Assembly: GCA_020073445.1 (NCBI GenBank)
Contig: JAIQFE010000011.1
Location: forward strand, 145,756-209,755
Direction of reading: 5' to 3'
Source: Terriglobia bacterium
GTDB lineage: Bacteria > Acidobacteriota > Terriglobia > Bryobacterales > Bryobacteraceae
Length of the DNA: 64,000 nucleotides
A program made the translations under genes and the position numbers. This document shows, one piece after another, positions 34,318 to 43,713 of this stretch (positions are counted from its first letter, which is position 1; each line of letters begins with the position of its first letter). The notes beneath the pieces were generated by a model, which was given only the letters and a program-made list of their open reading frames with translations, searched no databases and was not told where the DNA came from.

Positions 34318-35250
34318 CTATTTCTTGGCCTTAGAAAGCTCCTCGTAGAACGGATCGAGACGGGCCGGCGGAGTCCATTGAGGACCGGTGACGTTCCAGC
34401 CGATGTCGTCGGTCTTGATCGACGCGAGCAGCTTGTCTTTGGGCGTGCCCTTCTTGACCTCGGCTTCGGCGCGCGAGACCAAGGTGTCCCACTTCGTCTT
34501 GTAGGCTTGCACATCGGCTTTGGTCATCACGTTGCCGTGTCCGGGGATCAGCGTGTCGAAATCGAGCTTCAAGGTGCCGGCGATCAGCTTGGGCCACTCG
34601 ACCGCGCTGCCGCCGTTGGCGAAATCGATATTCGGAGCGCCATTGACGATGGCATCGCCGCCGGCGACGATCTTGAATTTCGGGAAGTACACGACGGAAT
34701 CGCCGCCAGTGTGGGCGCGCGAGAAGTGGTAAACCTTAACCTGCACGCCACCAAGCTTGAAGGAGTAGTCCTTGCCGTAGGTGACGTTGGGCTCGGCGGG
34801 CTTGCCGGCCGGGGCTGTGTAGGTGGCCAGCTCGGCCTTCTCGCCATTATTCGCGATGACCTTGGCCCCGGCGTCCTCAAAGCTCTTAGTGTTTCCGCTG
34901 TGGTCTTGATGAACGTGGGTGATCACGACGTACTTCACGGGCTGGTTTGTCACCGTCTTGATCTGTGTCATGAGGTCGTTATAGTTGGCCTCGCCCAGAT
35001 TCTTGGTGTCCACCACGATCACGCCGTCGTTGGTGACGACGACGCTGGTGTTCCCGCCAGCCCCGGTGACTTCGTAGAAACCGGGCTTGATCTGGGTGAT
35101 CATCTGGCCGGCGGGCGGGCCGCCTTTTCCTTTGCCATCGCCCTTGCCTTTTCCATCTCCTTTACCCTTGCCGTCCTGGGCAGACATGATCATGGTGGCG
35201 GCGACGATAGCCGTCAACGCGGCGCTTGTGAACAAAGATTTTCGCAACAT
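34318..35250 (-). CDS. Secreted MBL-fold metallo-hydrolase
   Basis: The 310-residue protein has a signal peptide (cleavage near MIMSAQD), a low-complexity stretch of Gly-Lys/Asp repeats (DGKGKGDGKGKG), and a metallo-beta-lactamase fold: VVVTNDGVIVVDTKNLG, the HVHQDHSGN zinc motif, a second His in SRAHTGGDSVV, and LIPGHGNVM. The C-terminus lies in a short helical extension. Related periplasmic proteins act on lactams, lactones or phosphodiesters, so the substrate is open. The Lys-rich repeat just after the signal may tether the enzyme to anionic polymers. Confidence 0.85.
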   Translation of the reverse strand: MLRKSLFTSAALTAIVAATMIMSAQDGKGKGDGKGKGDGKGKGGPPAGQMITQIKPGFYEVTGAGGNTSVVVTNDGVIVVDTKNLGEANYNDLMTQIKTVTNQPVKYVVITHVHQDHSGNTKSFEDAGAKVIANNGEKAELATYTAPAGKPAEPNVTYGKDYSFKLGGVQVKVYHFSRAHTGGDSVVYFPKFKIVAGGDAIVNGAPNIDFANGGSAVEWPKLIAGTLKLDFDTLIPGHGNVMTKADVQAYKTKWDTLVSRAEAEVKKGTPKDKLLASIKTDDIGWNVTGPQWTPPARLDPFYEELSKAKK

Positions 35251-35329
35251 GGTTATCCTTCTCTGGGGCAGAAGTGGTGCCCGAGCAGGATCGAGTATAA
35301 CTCACTTCCCTACGTGGGGTTCTTGCTGA

Positions 35330-35409
35330 GGGGACAGGCTACTCAGTCCCCTCGCGTAGACTTGTGACCTTGCGCAAGAGCCTGGGAGTGGACAGAGCTG
35401 CCTGTCCCC
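35330..35409. repeat. 80-bp intergenic repeat, copy 2
   Basis: This copy shares about 74 of 80 positions with 25111-25190, including the perfect 10-bp terminal inverted repeats. It lies between the smpB stop and the MBL gene start on the same strand. Substitutions are confined to the centre and one position of the left hairpin loop, while the outer stems are conserved, as expected if the folded ends matter. Confidence 0.8.
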
Positions 35410-35418
35410 TTCTTCTAC

Positions 35419-35889
35419 TCAGTCCCGGCCGCGGCGGCCTAGGGCGGCTTTGGCTTCCGCCTTCATCTCGCGCGACCGCTCGCTCTCGCGCTTGTCGTGG
35501 AACTTCTTCCCTTTGCCGACCGCCAGCTCCACCTTGATCCGGCCGTTCTTCAGATAGAGTTTCGTGGGCACGACGGTCAGGCCGCGCTCGCGGGTAGTTT
35601 CCTGAAGTTTGACGATCTCGGACCGGTGCAAGAGCAGCTTCCGGCGTCGAACCGGCTCATGGTTCATCAGATTGCCATGAGAGTAATGTGAGATGTGCGC
35701 GTTCACCAGCCAGGCTTCGTTGGCGGACACCTCGCCATAGGCGTCCTTGAGCTGGATCATGCCCGCGCGGGCGGCCTTGACCTCGGTGCCGGTTAACACC
35801 AGACCGGCTTCCGTCCGATCTGACAGGAAGTAGTCATGCCCGGCCGACCGGTTGTCGCTCAGGATCTTTATTTTCTCTTTGTCTTCCAC
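35419..35889 (-). CDS. smpB: SsrA-binding protein SmpB
   Basis: The 156-residue protein binds tmRNA for ribosome rescue. Conserved segments are present: [27 protein letters not shown] (in part), [35 protein letters not shown] and [24 protein letters not shown], with the basic C-terminal tail [15 protein letters not shown]. tmRNA itself is not in the window. Confidence 0.97.
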   Translation of the reverse strand: MEDKEKIKILSDNRSAGHDYFLSDRTEAGLVLTGTEVKAARAGMIQLKDAYGEVSANEAWLVNAHISHYSHGNLMNHEPVRRRKLLLHRSEIVKLQETTRERGLTVVPTKLYLKNGRIKVELAVGKGKKFHDKRESERSREMKAEAKAALGRRGRD

Positions 35890-35973
35890 GCTGGGAACTC
35901 AAATCTCGTCAAGGGGTTATGAGGCCCTGAGTGCAAGTGTAACACGCGGGGTCGGCGCAGATTCGGTAAATTA

Positions 35974-38478
35974 ATGACGTATAAGCACTTACGAGTTGTC
36001 GTGGCGATTTGCCTAACCCTGCTGGCCGGGTCGCCGGTGCAGGCCGGGACTCGCAAAGGCGACAAGCTTTATAAGCAGGCCCAAGCGGCGGAGATCAAGA
36101 AAGACTGGGATCTGGCGCTGCAGTTGTACAAGTCGGCCGTGGATGAGGATCCCCGCGATAGCGGGTACTTGATCGGGATGCAGCGGTCCCGTTTCCAGGC
36201 GTCCTCCATGCACGTGGAGCGCGGGCAGAAAAGCCGCTCCGACGGGAAGATCGAAGAAGCCCTGAGCGAATTTCAGAAAGCTATCATTGCGGATCCTTCC
36301 TCGGCGATCGCGCTGCAGGAACTGAAGCGCACGCAGGATATGCTCCGCTCACCCGCGGCGACGGCGGGTGGCAAGGTGCTGACGCCGGTGGAACAGATCC
36401 GCCGCGACGCCAACCTGCAAGTCGAATCGATGATGGGGCCCCCGGAGCTGAAACCGGCTGTGCGGCGGATCCCATCGGTCAAGCTCAATAACCAGCCCCC
36501 GCGGGTGCTCTACGAGAGCATCGGCAAGATCGCCGGCATCACCACGGTGATCGATCCGGATGGCCTGGGAGCCGTGCAAACGCGAAATTTCAATGTGGAG
36601 CTGGGTGAGTCCACCGTGGAACAGGCTTTCGATTACGTGGCGCTGCTGACGCACACGTACTGGAAACCGATTTCCCCTACCAGCATCTTCGTCGCGCAGG
36701 ACACGGCCAACAAGCGCCGCGACTATGAGGATTTTGTCGTCAAGACGTTCTACATCACCAACGCCAGCACGGTCCAGGAGTTCCAGGAAATTTCGACCGC
36801 GGTGCGCACTATCACCAACATCACGCGCGTGTTCACGGTGAATCCACAAAAAGCACTAGTAGTTCGGGGTTCGGCGGATGCCGTGGCGCTGGCCGAAAAA
36901 CTGGTGCACGATCTGGATAAACCTAAGTCCGAAGTAGTGATCGATGTGCTGATCATGGAAGCGAACACCACTCGCACGCGGGACCTGGCGGCGACGTTGG
37001 CATCCGTGGGAGCTTCCGGGCTCAGCGCCGGCCTCAGTTCGGCGATCAACTTCACGCCTCGAAATTCTATCCCTACGGGCAGCGGAACTGGTACGGGGAC
37101 AGGCACGGGAACGGGGACTCCGACCACGACGCCAAGCGGCTCCATCAATCTGGGCCAACTAGGCCACATTTCCTCCGCCGATTTTTCGACTACCCTGCCG
37201 GGCGTGTTGCTGCAAGCCGTCCTCAGCGACAACAAGACGAAAATCCTGAACTCGCCGCAGGTGCGCGCATCCGATGGCATGAAGGTTTCGCTCAAGATCG
37301 GCGACCGTATTCCGATCGCCACGGGCAGCTTCCAGTCCGGCGTGGGCACGGTAGGCGGTGCGCCTTACGCGCAAACCCAGTTTCAGTTCACCGACGTCGG
37401 CATCAAGGTGGAGATTACGCCGCAAGTGCACTCCGCCGATGAACTGACGCTTCACGTAAGCTTCGAAGTATCGAGCGTCCGGAGCTACACCAACATCGGT
37501 GGCGTGCAGCAACCCATCATCGGACAAACCACGACGGAAGCCGACATCCGGCTGCGCGAAGGCGAGATTAACATTCTGTCGGGTCTCGACGCGACGCAGG
37601 ACTCGAGCGTGGTTAACGGTATTCCCGGTTTGGTGAATATTCCGATCCTGGGCAAGATTTTCTTCGGCAGCGATCATACCGAAAAAGACGTGCAGCAGTT
37701 GATGATCGCGCTACAGCCGCACATCGTCCGGACTCCGGACTACACGCCGGAGAATCTGCGCGGTGTATCCTCCGGGCCGGACCAATCGTTGCGGTTGACA
37801 TACGCGCCCCGGGATAACGACGGTTCCGCTCCGGCGGGTCCTGTTCCTGCGACGCCTGCTCCGATCGGCCCTGCTCCTGCGGTTCCTGCTCCGAATCCTG
37901 CTCCCAATCCCGGAGCGGCCGGATTAGTTCCCGGACCGGGGCCTGCGTTAACACCGACGCCAAATCCGGTAGCCGGTCCGCCGCCGGGAACGGTGCCGTT
38001 GCCCCTACAGCAGCCGACGCCCGGAGCGCCCGGGATGCCGCCGCCAATCCTTCCGGTGGGTGCATCTACTCGAGTGGTATTCACGCCCGGGACCGTCTCG
38101 GTCGGGCCGAATACGCCCTTCACGGTTAACGTGGAATTGAACGGAGCCGCGGATGCAACCGCGGTAGCGCCGCTGCGGGTGAAGTGGGACCCGGCAGTGC
38201 TGCGGCTCACCGACATCACGCCCGGCGACCTGCTTTCGCGCAACGGCGGGGCCGTGAGCTCGATTAAAGACATCCGTAATGACGCGGGCGAGGCGACGAT
38301 CAATGTAACCCGCACTGCGGGATCTGGTATCTCCGGGTCCGGGCCGGTGGCGGTCCTGAATTTTGTGGCTGTGGCGCCCGGAAAGGGCTCCGTATCGGTC
38401 ACCGAAATGGGGTTGAAAAACTCCCAGTTGCAAGTGGTGCCGGTGGCGCTGGGCTCCGTTTCCGTGGCGGTACAGTAG
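35974..38478 (+). CDS. TPR-secretin-cohesin fusion (type II/IV secretin)
   Basis: The 834-residue outer-membrane protein has a signal peptide (ends near GSPVQAG), N-terminal TPR-like repeats (residues 25-115), an N0/N1-type region (RVLYESIGKIAGITTVIDPD), a secretin core (LPGVLLQAVLSDNKTKILNSPQVRASDG through INILSGLDATQDSSVVNGIPG), a Pro/Ala-rich linker at about 615-690, and a C-terminal cohesin-like beta sandwich (VSVGPNTPFTVNVELNGA, LRVKWDPAVLRLTDITPGD). A Gly-Thr repeat (GTGTGTGTGTPTTTP) sits in a loop near residue 370. It forms the outer-membrane pore of a secretion or pilus system and precedes two pseudopilins. Confidence 0.88.
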   Translation: MTYKHLRVVVAICLTLLAGSPVQAGTRKGDKLYKQAQAAEIKKDWDLALQLYKSAVDEDPRDSGYLIGMQRSRFQASSMHVERGQKSRSDGKIEEALSEFQKAIIADPSSAIALQELKRTQDMLRSPAATAGGKVLTPVEQIRRDANLQVESMMGPPELKPAVRRIPSVKLNNQPPRVLYESIGKIAGITTVIDPDGLGAVQTRNFNVELGESTVEQAFDYVALLTHTYWKPISPTSIFVAQDTANKRRDYEDFVVKTFYITNASTVQEFQEISTAVRTITNITRVFTVNPQKALVVRGSADAVALAEKLVHDLDKPKSEVVIDVLIMEANTTRTRDLAATLASVGASGLSAGLSSAINFTPRNSIPTGSGTGTGTGTGTGTPTTTPSGSINLGQLGHISSADFSTTLPGVLLQAVLSDNKTKILNSPQVRASDGMKVSLKIGDRIPIATGSFQSGVGTVGGAPYAQTQFQFTDVGIKVEITPQVHSADELTLHVSFEVSSVRSYTNIGGVQQPIIGQTTTEADIRLREGEINILSGLDATQDSSVVNGIPGLVNIPILGKIFFGSDHTEKDVQQLMIALQPHIVRTPDYTPENLRGVSSGPDQSLRLTYAPRDNDGSAPAGPVPATPAPIGPAPAVPAPNPAPNPGAAGLVPGPGPALTPTPNPVAGPPPGTVPLPLQQPTPGAPGMPPPILPVGASTRVVFTPGTVSVGPNTPFTVNVELNGAADATAVAPLRVKWDPAVLRLTDITPGDLLSRNGGAVSSIKDIRNDAGEATINVTRTAGSGISGSGPVAVLNFVAVAPGKGSVSVTEMGLKNSQLQVVPVALGSVSVAVQ

Positions 38479-38485
38479 GAATAAG

Positions 38486-38953
38486 ATGACCAAGCGCGGC
38501 CAGCGCGGCATGACATTGGTCGAGTTGATCGTCGCGGTGACGATCCTCGGTCTGCTCTCGACGCTTGCCGTTCCCCTGGCGGCCTACAAAGTAAAGCGCG
38601 ACAAAGAACGCGACCTACGCTACGCGCTACGGGAGATTCGTGGCGCCATCGATCGGTACAAGGATGCTTCCGATCAGCAAAAGATCCAGGTGAAGGTGGG
38701 GACGGACGGCTATCCGGCCGATCTGGACGTTCTGGTGGAAGGCGTGACGCTGGTGGGCAGCGCGACCGGAGCCAAGATCAAGTTCCTGCGGCGCATACCT
38801 ATAGATCCCATGACAGGCACCACGGATTGGGGCAAGCGAAGCTCACAGGACGATCCCAAGTCGAACAGCTGGGGCGGCCAGAACGTCTTCGACGTTTATT
38901 CGAAGAGCATGGATCGGGCGCGCGATGGAACACCGTATTCGGAATGGCAGTGA
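38486..38953 (+). CDS. GspG-like pseudopilin 1
   Basis: The 155-residue product has the prepilin site QRGMTLVELIVAVTILGLLS with Glu at +5, and a GspG-like head including RYALREIRGAIDRYKDA, DGYPADLDVLVEG and RRIPIDPMTG, ending DGTPYSEW. The start is 8 bp after the secretin gene. It shares its end motif and overall plan with the next gene, so the two probably arose by duplication. Confidence 0.87.
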   Translation: MTKRGQRGMTLVELIVAVTILGLLSTLAVPLAAYKVKRDKERDLRYALREIRGAIDRYKDASDQQKIQVKVGTDGYPADLDVLVEGVTLVGSATGAKIKFLRRIPIDPMTGTTDWGKRSSQDDPKSNSWGGQNVFDVYSKSMDRARDGTPYSEWQ

Positions 38954-38954
38954 G

Positions 38955-39386
38955 ATGATAAGTCATTCGCCGAAAAGACCGCTCCATGGGTATCGCGCCG
39001 CGGACACGAAACGTGGTTACACGTTGATCGAGCTGATCATCGTGATGGCGATCGTCTCGATCCTGATGGCCATTGCCATTCCGCAATATCAGAAGTCGCT
39101 GAGGCGCACCAAGGAGACCCTGCTCCACAGCCACCTACAGACGCTGCGGACGGTCATCGACGAGTACACTTTCGACAAGAAGAAGGCCCCCCAGACGCTC
39201 CAGGACCTGGTGACCGAGGGATATCTGCGAGCGGTACCTATCGATCCCATCATGGGCAACGATCAATGGCGCACGATCAACGAAGATTCGCTCACCGCGG
39301 TGGACCAGACCGAACCGGGTATCTTCGACATCCGCAGCCTGTCGGACCAGATCAGCCTGGAGGGTACTCCCTACTCGGAGTGGTGA
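38955..39386 (+). CDS. GspG-like pseudopilin 2
   Basis: From ATG 38955 the protein has 143 residues. A hydrophilic leader precedes the cleavage site KRGYTLIELIIVMAIVSILM (Glu +5). The head includes LHSHLQTLRTVIDEYTFDKK, APQTLQDLVTEGYLRAVPIDP and LEGTPYSEW, matching pseudopilin 1. The gap to the previous stop is 1 bp. A leader of about 20 residues is long for a prepilin, so an internal start is possible. Confidence 0.85.
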   Translation: MISHSPKRPLHGYRAADTKRGYTLIELIIVMAIVSILMAIAIPQYQKSLRRTKETLLHSHLQTLRTVIDEYTFDKKKAPQTLQDLVTEGYLRAVPIDPIMGNDQWRTINEDSLTAVDQTEPGIFDIRSLSDQISLEGTPYSEW

Positions 39387-39424
39387 AACCCGAAACTCCC
39401 CTCTCGCGTCATTAACAATAGTTC

Positions 39425-40126
39425 ATGACGCCGACAAAAGAGGCACCCCAAAAACAAAGCACGGAATTCAAGACGGCCGACCGGGCCCATACCAGCTTCC
39501 TGGCCGCGGCTGAAAAGCGCACGCTCATCTGGATTGCGAAGCGGCTTCCGGATTGGGTCAACTCCGATCACCTCACCGGGCTGGGCTTCGTTTCGCTGAT
39601 CCTGGCCGGCGCCAGCTACTGGTACGCGCGGTCGAATGCCCGGGCGCTCTTGCTGGTGATCCCGTTTCTGGCGCTGAATTGGTTCGGCGATTCTCTGGAC
39701 GGCACCTTGGCGCGGGTTCGGAACCGGCAGCGTCCGCGTTACGGATTCTACGTGGATCACATCCTGGACGCCCTGGGAATGAGCTTCCTGATGGCGGGCA
39801 TGGCTCTTTCCGGCTTTATGTCGCCGCTGGTGGCGGGCACGTTTCTGATCTTCTACCTGCTGCTTTCGATCGAGATCTACCTGGCGACGTACACCATCGG
39901 CACGTTCCATCTTTCGTATTGGCGGTTTGGTCCCACTGAGCTGCGGATCCTGCTGGTGATCGGCAATCTGTTCGCGCTATGGCGTCCTCACGCGCTCATC
40001 GCAGGGCAGGAATTCCTGCTATTCGATGTGGGCTTTGCTGTGGGCACCGCCGCGCTGGCGGTGATCCTGGTGCAAGCGACGACGAAGCACATCGCGATGC
40101 TGTATCGCGAGGAAAACCGGCCGTAA
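39425..40126 (+). CDS. CDP-alcohol phosphatidyltransferase family protein
   Basis: The 233-residue membrane protein has the diagnostic motif DG..AR........G...D...D (GDSLDGTLARVRNRQ then YGFYVDHILD) and about six hydrophobic helices. These enzymes join a CDP-linked alcohol or lipid to an acceptor such as inositol or glycerol phosphate to make phospholipids or related polar lipids. The acceptor is unknown. It starts 38 bp after the pseudopilin gene. A GtrA-like gene follows 11 bp later, so both may serve envelope lipid or glycan assembly. Confidence 0.82.
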   Translation: MTPTKEAPQKQSTEFKTADRAHTSFLAAAEKRTLIWIAKRLPDWVNSDHLTGLGFVSLILAGASYWYARSNARALLLVIPFLALNWFGDSLDGTLARVRNRQRPRYGFYVDHILDALGMSFLMAGMALSGFMSPLVAGTFLIFYLLLSIEIYLATYTIGTFHLSYWRFGPTELRILLVIGNLFALWRPHALIAGQEFLLFDVGFAVGTAALAVILVQATTKHIAMLYREENRP

Positions 40127-40137
40127 GCTCCGCGAAG

Positions 40138-40506
40138 ATGACGCGGTGGCTGAAGTTCAATGCGGTCGGTGCGATCGGCGCGCTGGTTCAGCTCGGCATG
40201 CTGGCGCTGCTGGTCCGGCTGGGCATCCACTATCTGGTGGCGACGGCGCTCGCGGTCGAAACCGCGGTGCTGCAGAACTACTACTGGCACGTGCGCTGGA
40301 CGTGGAAAGGCCGCAATGGAAGCCTGTGGCGATTTCATCTGGCCAACGGGTTGATCTCGGTGATGTCGAACCTGATATGGATGCGCATCTTCACCGGGTG
40401 GCTGGGGATTCCGCCGATTCCGGCGAATCTGATGGCAATCGCGCTGACGTCCGTGGCCAATTTCCTGTTCGGCGACCGTTGGGTATTTCCACGTCCTTCC
40501 GTGTAG
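40138..40506 (+). CDS. GtrA-family small membrane protein
   Basis: The 122-residue protein has four hydrophobic helices and GtrA hallmarks: WLKFNAVGAIGALVQLGML at the start, NYYWHVRWTWKG after helix 2, and TSVANFLFGDRWVF at the end. GtrA proteins are proposed flippases for polyprenyl-linked glucose or similar sugars. The start ATG at 40138 is chosen because GtrA begins just before helix 1. It is likely in an operon with the CDP-alcohol phosphatidyltransferase. Confidence 0.82.
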   Translation: MTRWLKFNAVGAIGALVQLGMLALLVRLGIHYLVATALAVETAVLQNYYWHVRWTWKGRNGSLWRFHLANGLISVMSNLIWMRIFTGWLGIPPIPANLMAIALTSVANFLFGDRWVFPRPSV

Positions 40507-40598
40507 GCGGAAACGTCATCACAGCGTAATTCTCAAAGCGATATTATTAAGTGCGCGCCGTCCCCGCCGACGGAATTCTTTGACCGGGGGAGGATCAC

Positions 40599-42671
40599 TT
40601 GCCACTTAGTGCAGATCTGCTGGATCGGAAACAGACGCATTTTGTGGTGTGGCACGCTCAGCATGCAGCCGCGCCCCCGGTGCTGGTGATCGGCGAGTTC
40701 CAGGCGGGAAATCCTCCGCGGCTTGCGAATGGGAAGCGGTTCCCGCTTGCACCGGTGGCGGGCTTTACGGATCTGTTCGCCATCGCTGCCACCGATTGCG
40801 GGCTGCATGAAGGCTCGGTCTACCACTATTTTTTCGAAACCGCGGCCGGCATCCAGACCACCGATCCCACAGCCTACGCGGTCGACTGGCGGCTGCTTTC
40901 GAACCGCTTGCCGCCTCCGTTCACGACCGACGACCGGCAGCCTGCGGCGGTGATCAAGTACCGCAGCGGTCAATTGGTCGCCTGCGATCCGGCGGGCGAG
41001 GAAGCCGATTTCACTGGTGATCCCAGCCCGGCTACGCTTCCGCCGAACAACCGGCTGGTGATCTACGAAATGCCGACCGCGTGGTCCAACGTTTCGGCCA
41101 CAGTGGATCTCGATATCGGCGTCGGTACGTTTCGGGATGTGCTGGCCTTGATCGACGCGGGCGCGGCCGGCGCGAACTTCGACAATCTCGGCGTCACGCA
41201 AGCGGGGAAGACGTATCTGGTCGATCTGGGGATCAACGCGATCGAGCTTTTGCCGCCCGCGGACAGCTTCTTCAAGCGCGATTGGGGGTACGACACCGCG
41301 CACTTTCTCGCGCCCGATTCCGAGTTGGGCTTTCCCGAAGGTTTCTCTTCATCCACGGCGAACCAAGACTTGGCGACACTTGTGCGCACGGGCCACCAGA
41401 AGGGCATCCGCTTCTTCCTGGATGTGGTGATGGCGTTTGCGCGGCACGAAGCGTACCAGACTCTCAACCTGGACGACCTCTACATCACGGATCCCGGAGC
41501 TGACCTGAGCGATCCCGATTCGCACACCTCGCGCGGCACCGGCAAGGACAACCTGCGAAACGGTTTCGGCAGTACGCTCTTCCGCTATGCGCGCTTCGTC
41601 AACGGATACGACCCGATTTCGGGCGCGCAAACGTCCATGGCCCCGGCGCGGCAACTGATGTACAGCTACATCACACGCTGGATGCGCGATTTCCGCATCG
41701 ATGGAATCCGCATGGACAGCGTGGAGAACGTCTCCAACTGGGATTTCGTGCAGGGATTCAAGGATCGAGCCCGCACGCTGTTTCAGGAGCGTTGCGCAGT
41801 GCAGGGCATGAGCCCGGCCGAGGCGGACGCACGTTTCCTGGTGGTGGGCGAGGAACTGAACCTGCCCATGGCTCTGCTCACCCAGGGCCGCCTGGACGGG
41901 CTGTGGAACGATGCGTTCCGAGGCTTGGTGCGCTCCGTCATCTTAGGCGAAGGCGACAACGGGGCTTTTGAAAACAACGTTCGGCGGATGGTGGATTGCC
42001 GCAGCTTGGGTTTCAGCGACGGAATGCAGGCTGTGAACTATATCACCAGTCACGACGTGGAGGGCGGTCGCCGGGAGCGTCTGTACAACTTTCTGGTCAA
42101 CGTCAATCTGGCAGATTTGGATCTGGAAAAACGATTCAAGCTGGCGTTCGTGTGCCTGCTGACATCCGTTGGCATCCCCATGATTCTCGCGGGCGAGGAG
42201 TTCGCGGATGAGCACTCGAGGTTTGACCGCTTTGGGCATGTGACGCAGGATGGCGGCAAGCAGGTGGACCCTGTGAACTACGGTCGTCTGGAAGGTTCCG
42301 ACGACACTGCGAAAATGCGCCAGCGGATTCTTGCCTATGTTTCTAGGCTGGTGAAGTTTCGCACTTCGGCGCCGTCGCTCGGGGTGAACGACAACAATTT
42401 CCTTCACGTGGATTTTAACGACAACAAGCGGGTTCTGGTGTGGACTCGCGGCGCGGCCGGCATGGATCCCGTGGTCGTGATCGCGAATTTTTCAGACTTC
42501 GTAAGCACTGCGGGTACCGGCCCGGCCGAGTATTTGGTACCCGGCTGGCCCGCCACGCCGCCCGGACGCCAATGGCGCGAAGTCACGCAGGCCCGCATCG
42601 TTCCGCCGGAGTGGATCGGCCGGGAGCCCATCTTCCCATGGGAAGCGAAGGTCTATACGACTTTCCCGTAG
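40599..42671 (+). CDS. GH13 alpha-amylase family glycosidase
   Basis: The 690-residue protein has an N-terminal beta domain like those of branching/debranching enzymes (VLVIGEFQAGNPPR, about 20-110) and a GH13 catalytic barrel: LGINAIELLPPADSFFKRDWGYDT, the nucleophile region DFRIDGIRMDSVENV, the acid/base region FLVVGEELNLP and the third acidic region YITSHDVEGGRRE. The start is TTG, supported by a strong GGGGGAGG 5 nt before it. No signal peptide is seen, so a glycogen-related cytosolic role (debranching, branching or transfer) is plausible; exact specificity is open. Confidence 0.85.
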   Translation: MPLSADLLDRKQTHFVVWHAQHAAAPPVLVIGEFQAGNPPRLANGKRFPLAPVAGFTDLFAIAATDCGLHEGSVYHYFFETAAGIQTTDPTAYAVDWRLLSNRLPPPFTTDDRQPAAVIKYRSGQLVACDPAGEEADFTGDPSPATLPPNNRLVIYEMPTAWSNVSATVDLDIGVGTFRDVLALIDAGAAGANFDNLGVTQAGKTYLVDLGINAIELLPPADSFFKRDWGYDTAHFLAPDSELGFPEGFSSSTANQDLATLVRTGHQKGIRFFLDVVMAFARHEAYQTLNLDDLYITDPGADLSDPDSHTSRGTGKDNLRNGFGSTLFRYARFVNGYDPISGAQTSMAPARQLMYSYITRWMRDFRIDGIRMDSVENVSNWDFVQGFKDRARTLFQERCAVQGMSPAEADARFLVVGEELNLPMALLTQGRLDGLWNDAFRGLVRSVILGEGDNGAFENNVRRMVDCRSLGFSDGMQAVNYITSHDVEGGRRERLYNFLVNVNLADLDLEKRFKLAFVCLLTSVGIPMILAGEEFADEHSRFDRFGHVTQDGGKQVDPVNYGRLEGSDDTAKMRQRILAYVSRLVKFRTSAPSLGVNDNNFLHVDFNDNKRVLVWTRGAAGMDPVVVIANFSDFVSTAGTGPAEYLVPGWPATPPGRQWREVTQARIVPPEWIGREPIFPWEAKVYTTFP

Positions 42672-42684
42672 ACGTGCACGCCGG

Positions 42685-43713
42685 CTACTTTCGTGAACTG
42701 GATGAGGAAGGCAAAGATTCTCCCGACAGAAATCCCGGCTGGAGCGCCGGTTGATGGCGCGCGGGACCAATCGTTCGGGCGATCATGTCGTCCAGGGACG
42801 TGGTGGGCGACCACCCGATGAGCCGCGAGATCTTGCAGATGCACGGCACTCGGCGCCGCATATCTTCGAAGCCGCCCTCCGGGTAAGCCTGATCGTACGG
42901 CACCTTTACGATCGGGCTCGATGAGCCGACGATGGACCTGACGCGCTCGGCCAGATTCAGAATGGAGATTTCGTGCGGGCTGCCGATATTGACGATCTCG
43001 CCTTGCGCCTGCGGCGACCACAAGAGACCCATGAGAGCATCGATGCAGTCGCTTATGTAAGTAAAATTGCGAGTTTGGAGTCCGTCTCCGAAGACCCGTA
43101 TGGGTTCGTCCTTTAGCGCAGCCTTAATGAAATTCGGCAGCACCATCCCATAGCGGCTGGCCTGCCTGGGCCCGACGATATTGAAGAACCGCGTCACGAT
43201 CACCGGCAGGCTGTGGGTTTTGGCATACGCCAGCGCCAGGAACTCGTCCAGTTTCTTCGAGGTCGCATACGACCAGCGGCTGAGCGAAGAAGCCCCGAGC
43301 ACGGAGTCCGCCGTCTCGCACAAGGAGTCGCTCGCGTTCTTTCCGTAGACTTCCGAAGTGCTAGCGACGAGGGCTTTCTTCCCGGATTTCCCGCATGCGT
43401 CGAGCACGATGTGAGTCCCGTCCACATTCGTCAGGATGGTGGCGAGCGGATGTTCCAGCACGTAGCGCACGCCGACGGCCGCGGCAAAGTGGACCACCAG
43501 ATCGCTTTGTGCGACCAGCCGGAGCACCGTGTCTCCGTCGAGCACGCTGCCCTCGACGAACTCGAAGCCGGGATAATCGAACGCCCCATGCAAATTCTCA
43601 ATCCAACCTGTACTTAAGTCGTCGAGCACGGTGACCTCACGGCCTTCACGCAACATTCGTTCCGTGAGATGAGACCCGATAAAACCCGCTCCTCCGGTGA
43701 TCAGAATCCTCAT
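42685..43713 (-). CDS. NAD-dependent sugar-nucleotide epimerase/dehydratase
   Basis: The 342-residue extended SDR enzyme has MRILITGGAGFIGSHL, the SxnVYG-type segment ASTSEVYGKN and the catalytic YATSK (Tyr-x-x-x-Lys), then FNIVGPRQASRYGMVLPNF and DGLQTRNFTYISDCIDAL. It belongs with UDP-glucose/GlcNAc 4-epimerases and UDP-glucuronate decarboxylases. The ATG at 43713 overlaps the stop of the exporter gene. It probably supplies a nucleotide sugar for the exopolysaccharide made by the GT2 encoded in the same operon. Confidence 0.87.
   Translation of the reverse strand: MRILITGGAGFIGSHLTERMLREGREVTVLDDLSTGWIENLHGAFDYPGFEFVEGSVLDGDTVLRLVAQSDLVVHFAAAVGVRYVLEHPLATILTNVDGTHIVLDACGKSGKKALVASTSEVYGKNASDSLCETADSVLGASSLSRWSYATSKKLDEFLALAYAKTHSLPVIVTRFFNIVGPRQASRYGMVLPNFIKAALKDEPIRVFGDGLQTRNFTYISDCIDALMGLLWSPQAQGEIVNIGSPHEISILNLAERVRSIVGSSSPIVKVPYDQAYPEGGFEDMRRRVPCICKISRLIGWSPTTSLDDMIARTIGPARHQPALQPGFLSGESLPSSSSSRK

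Noticed and set aside
34318..35250. Gly-Lys/Asp repeat as a CRISPR or tandem repeat array
   Set aside because: It is a short in-frame low-complexity stretch of a secreted protein with codons varying between units.
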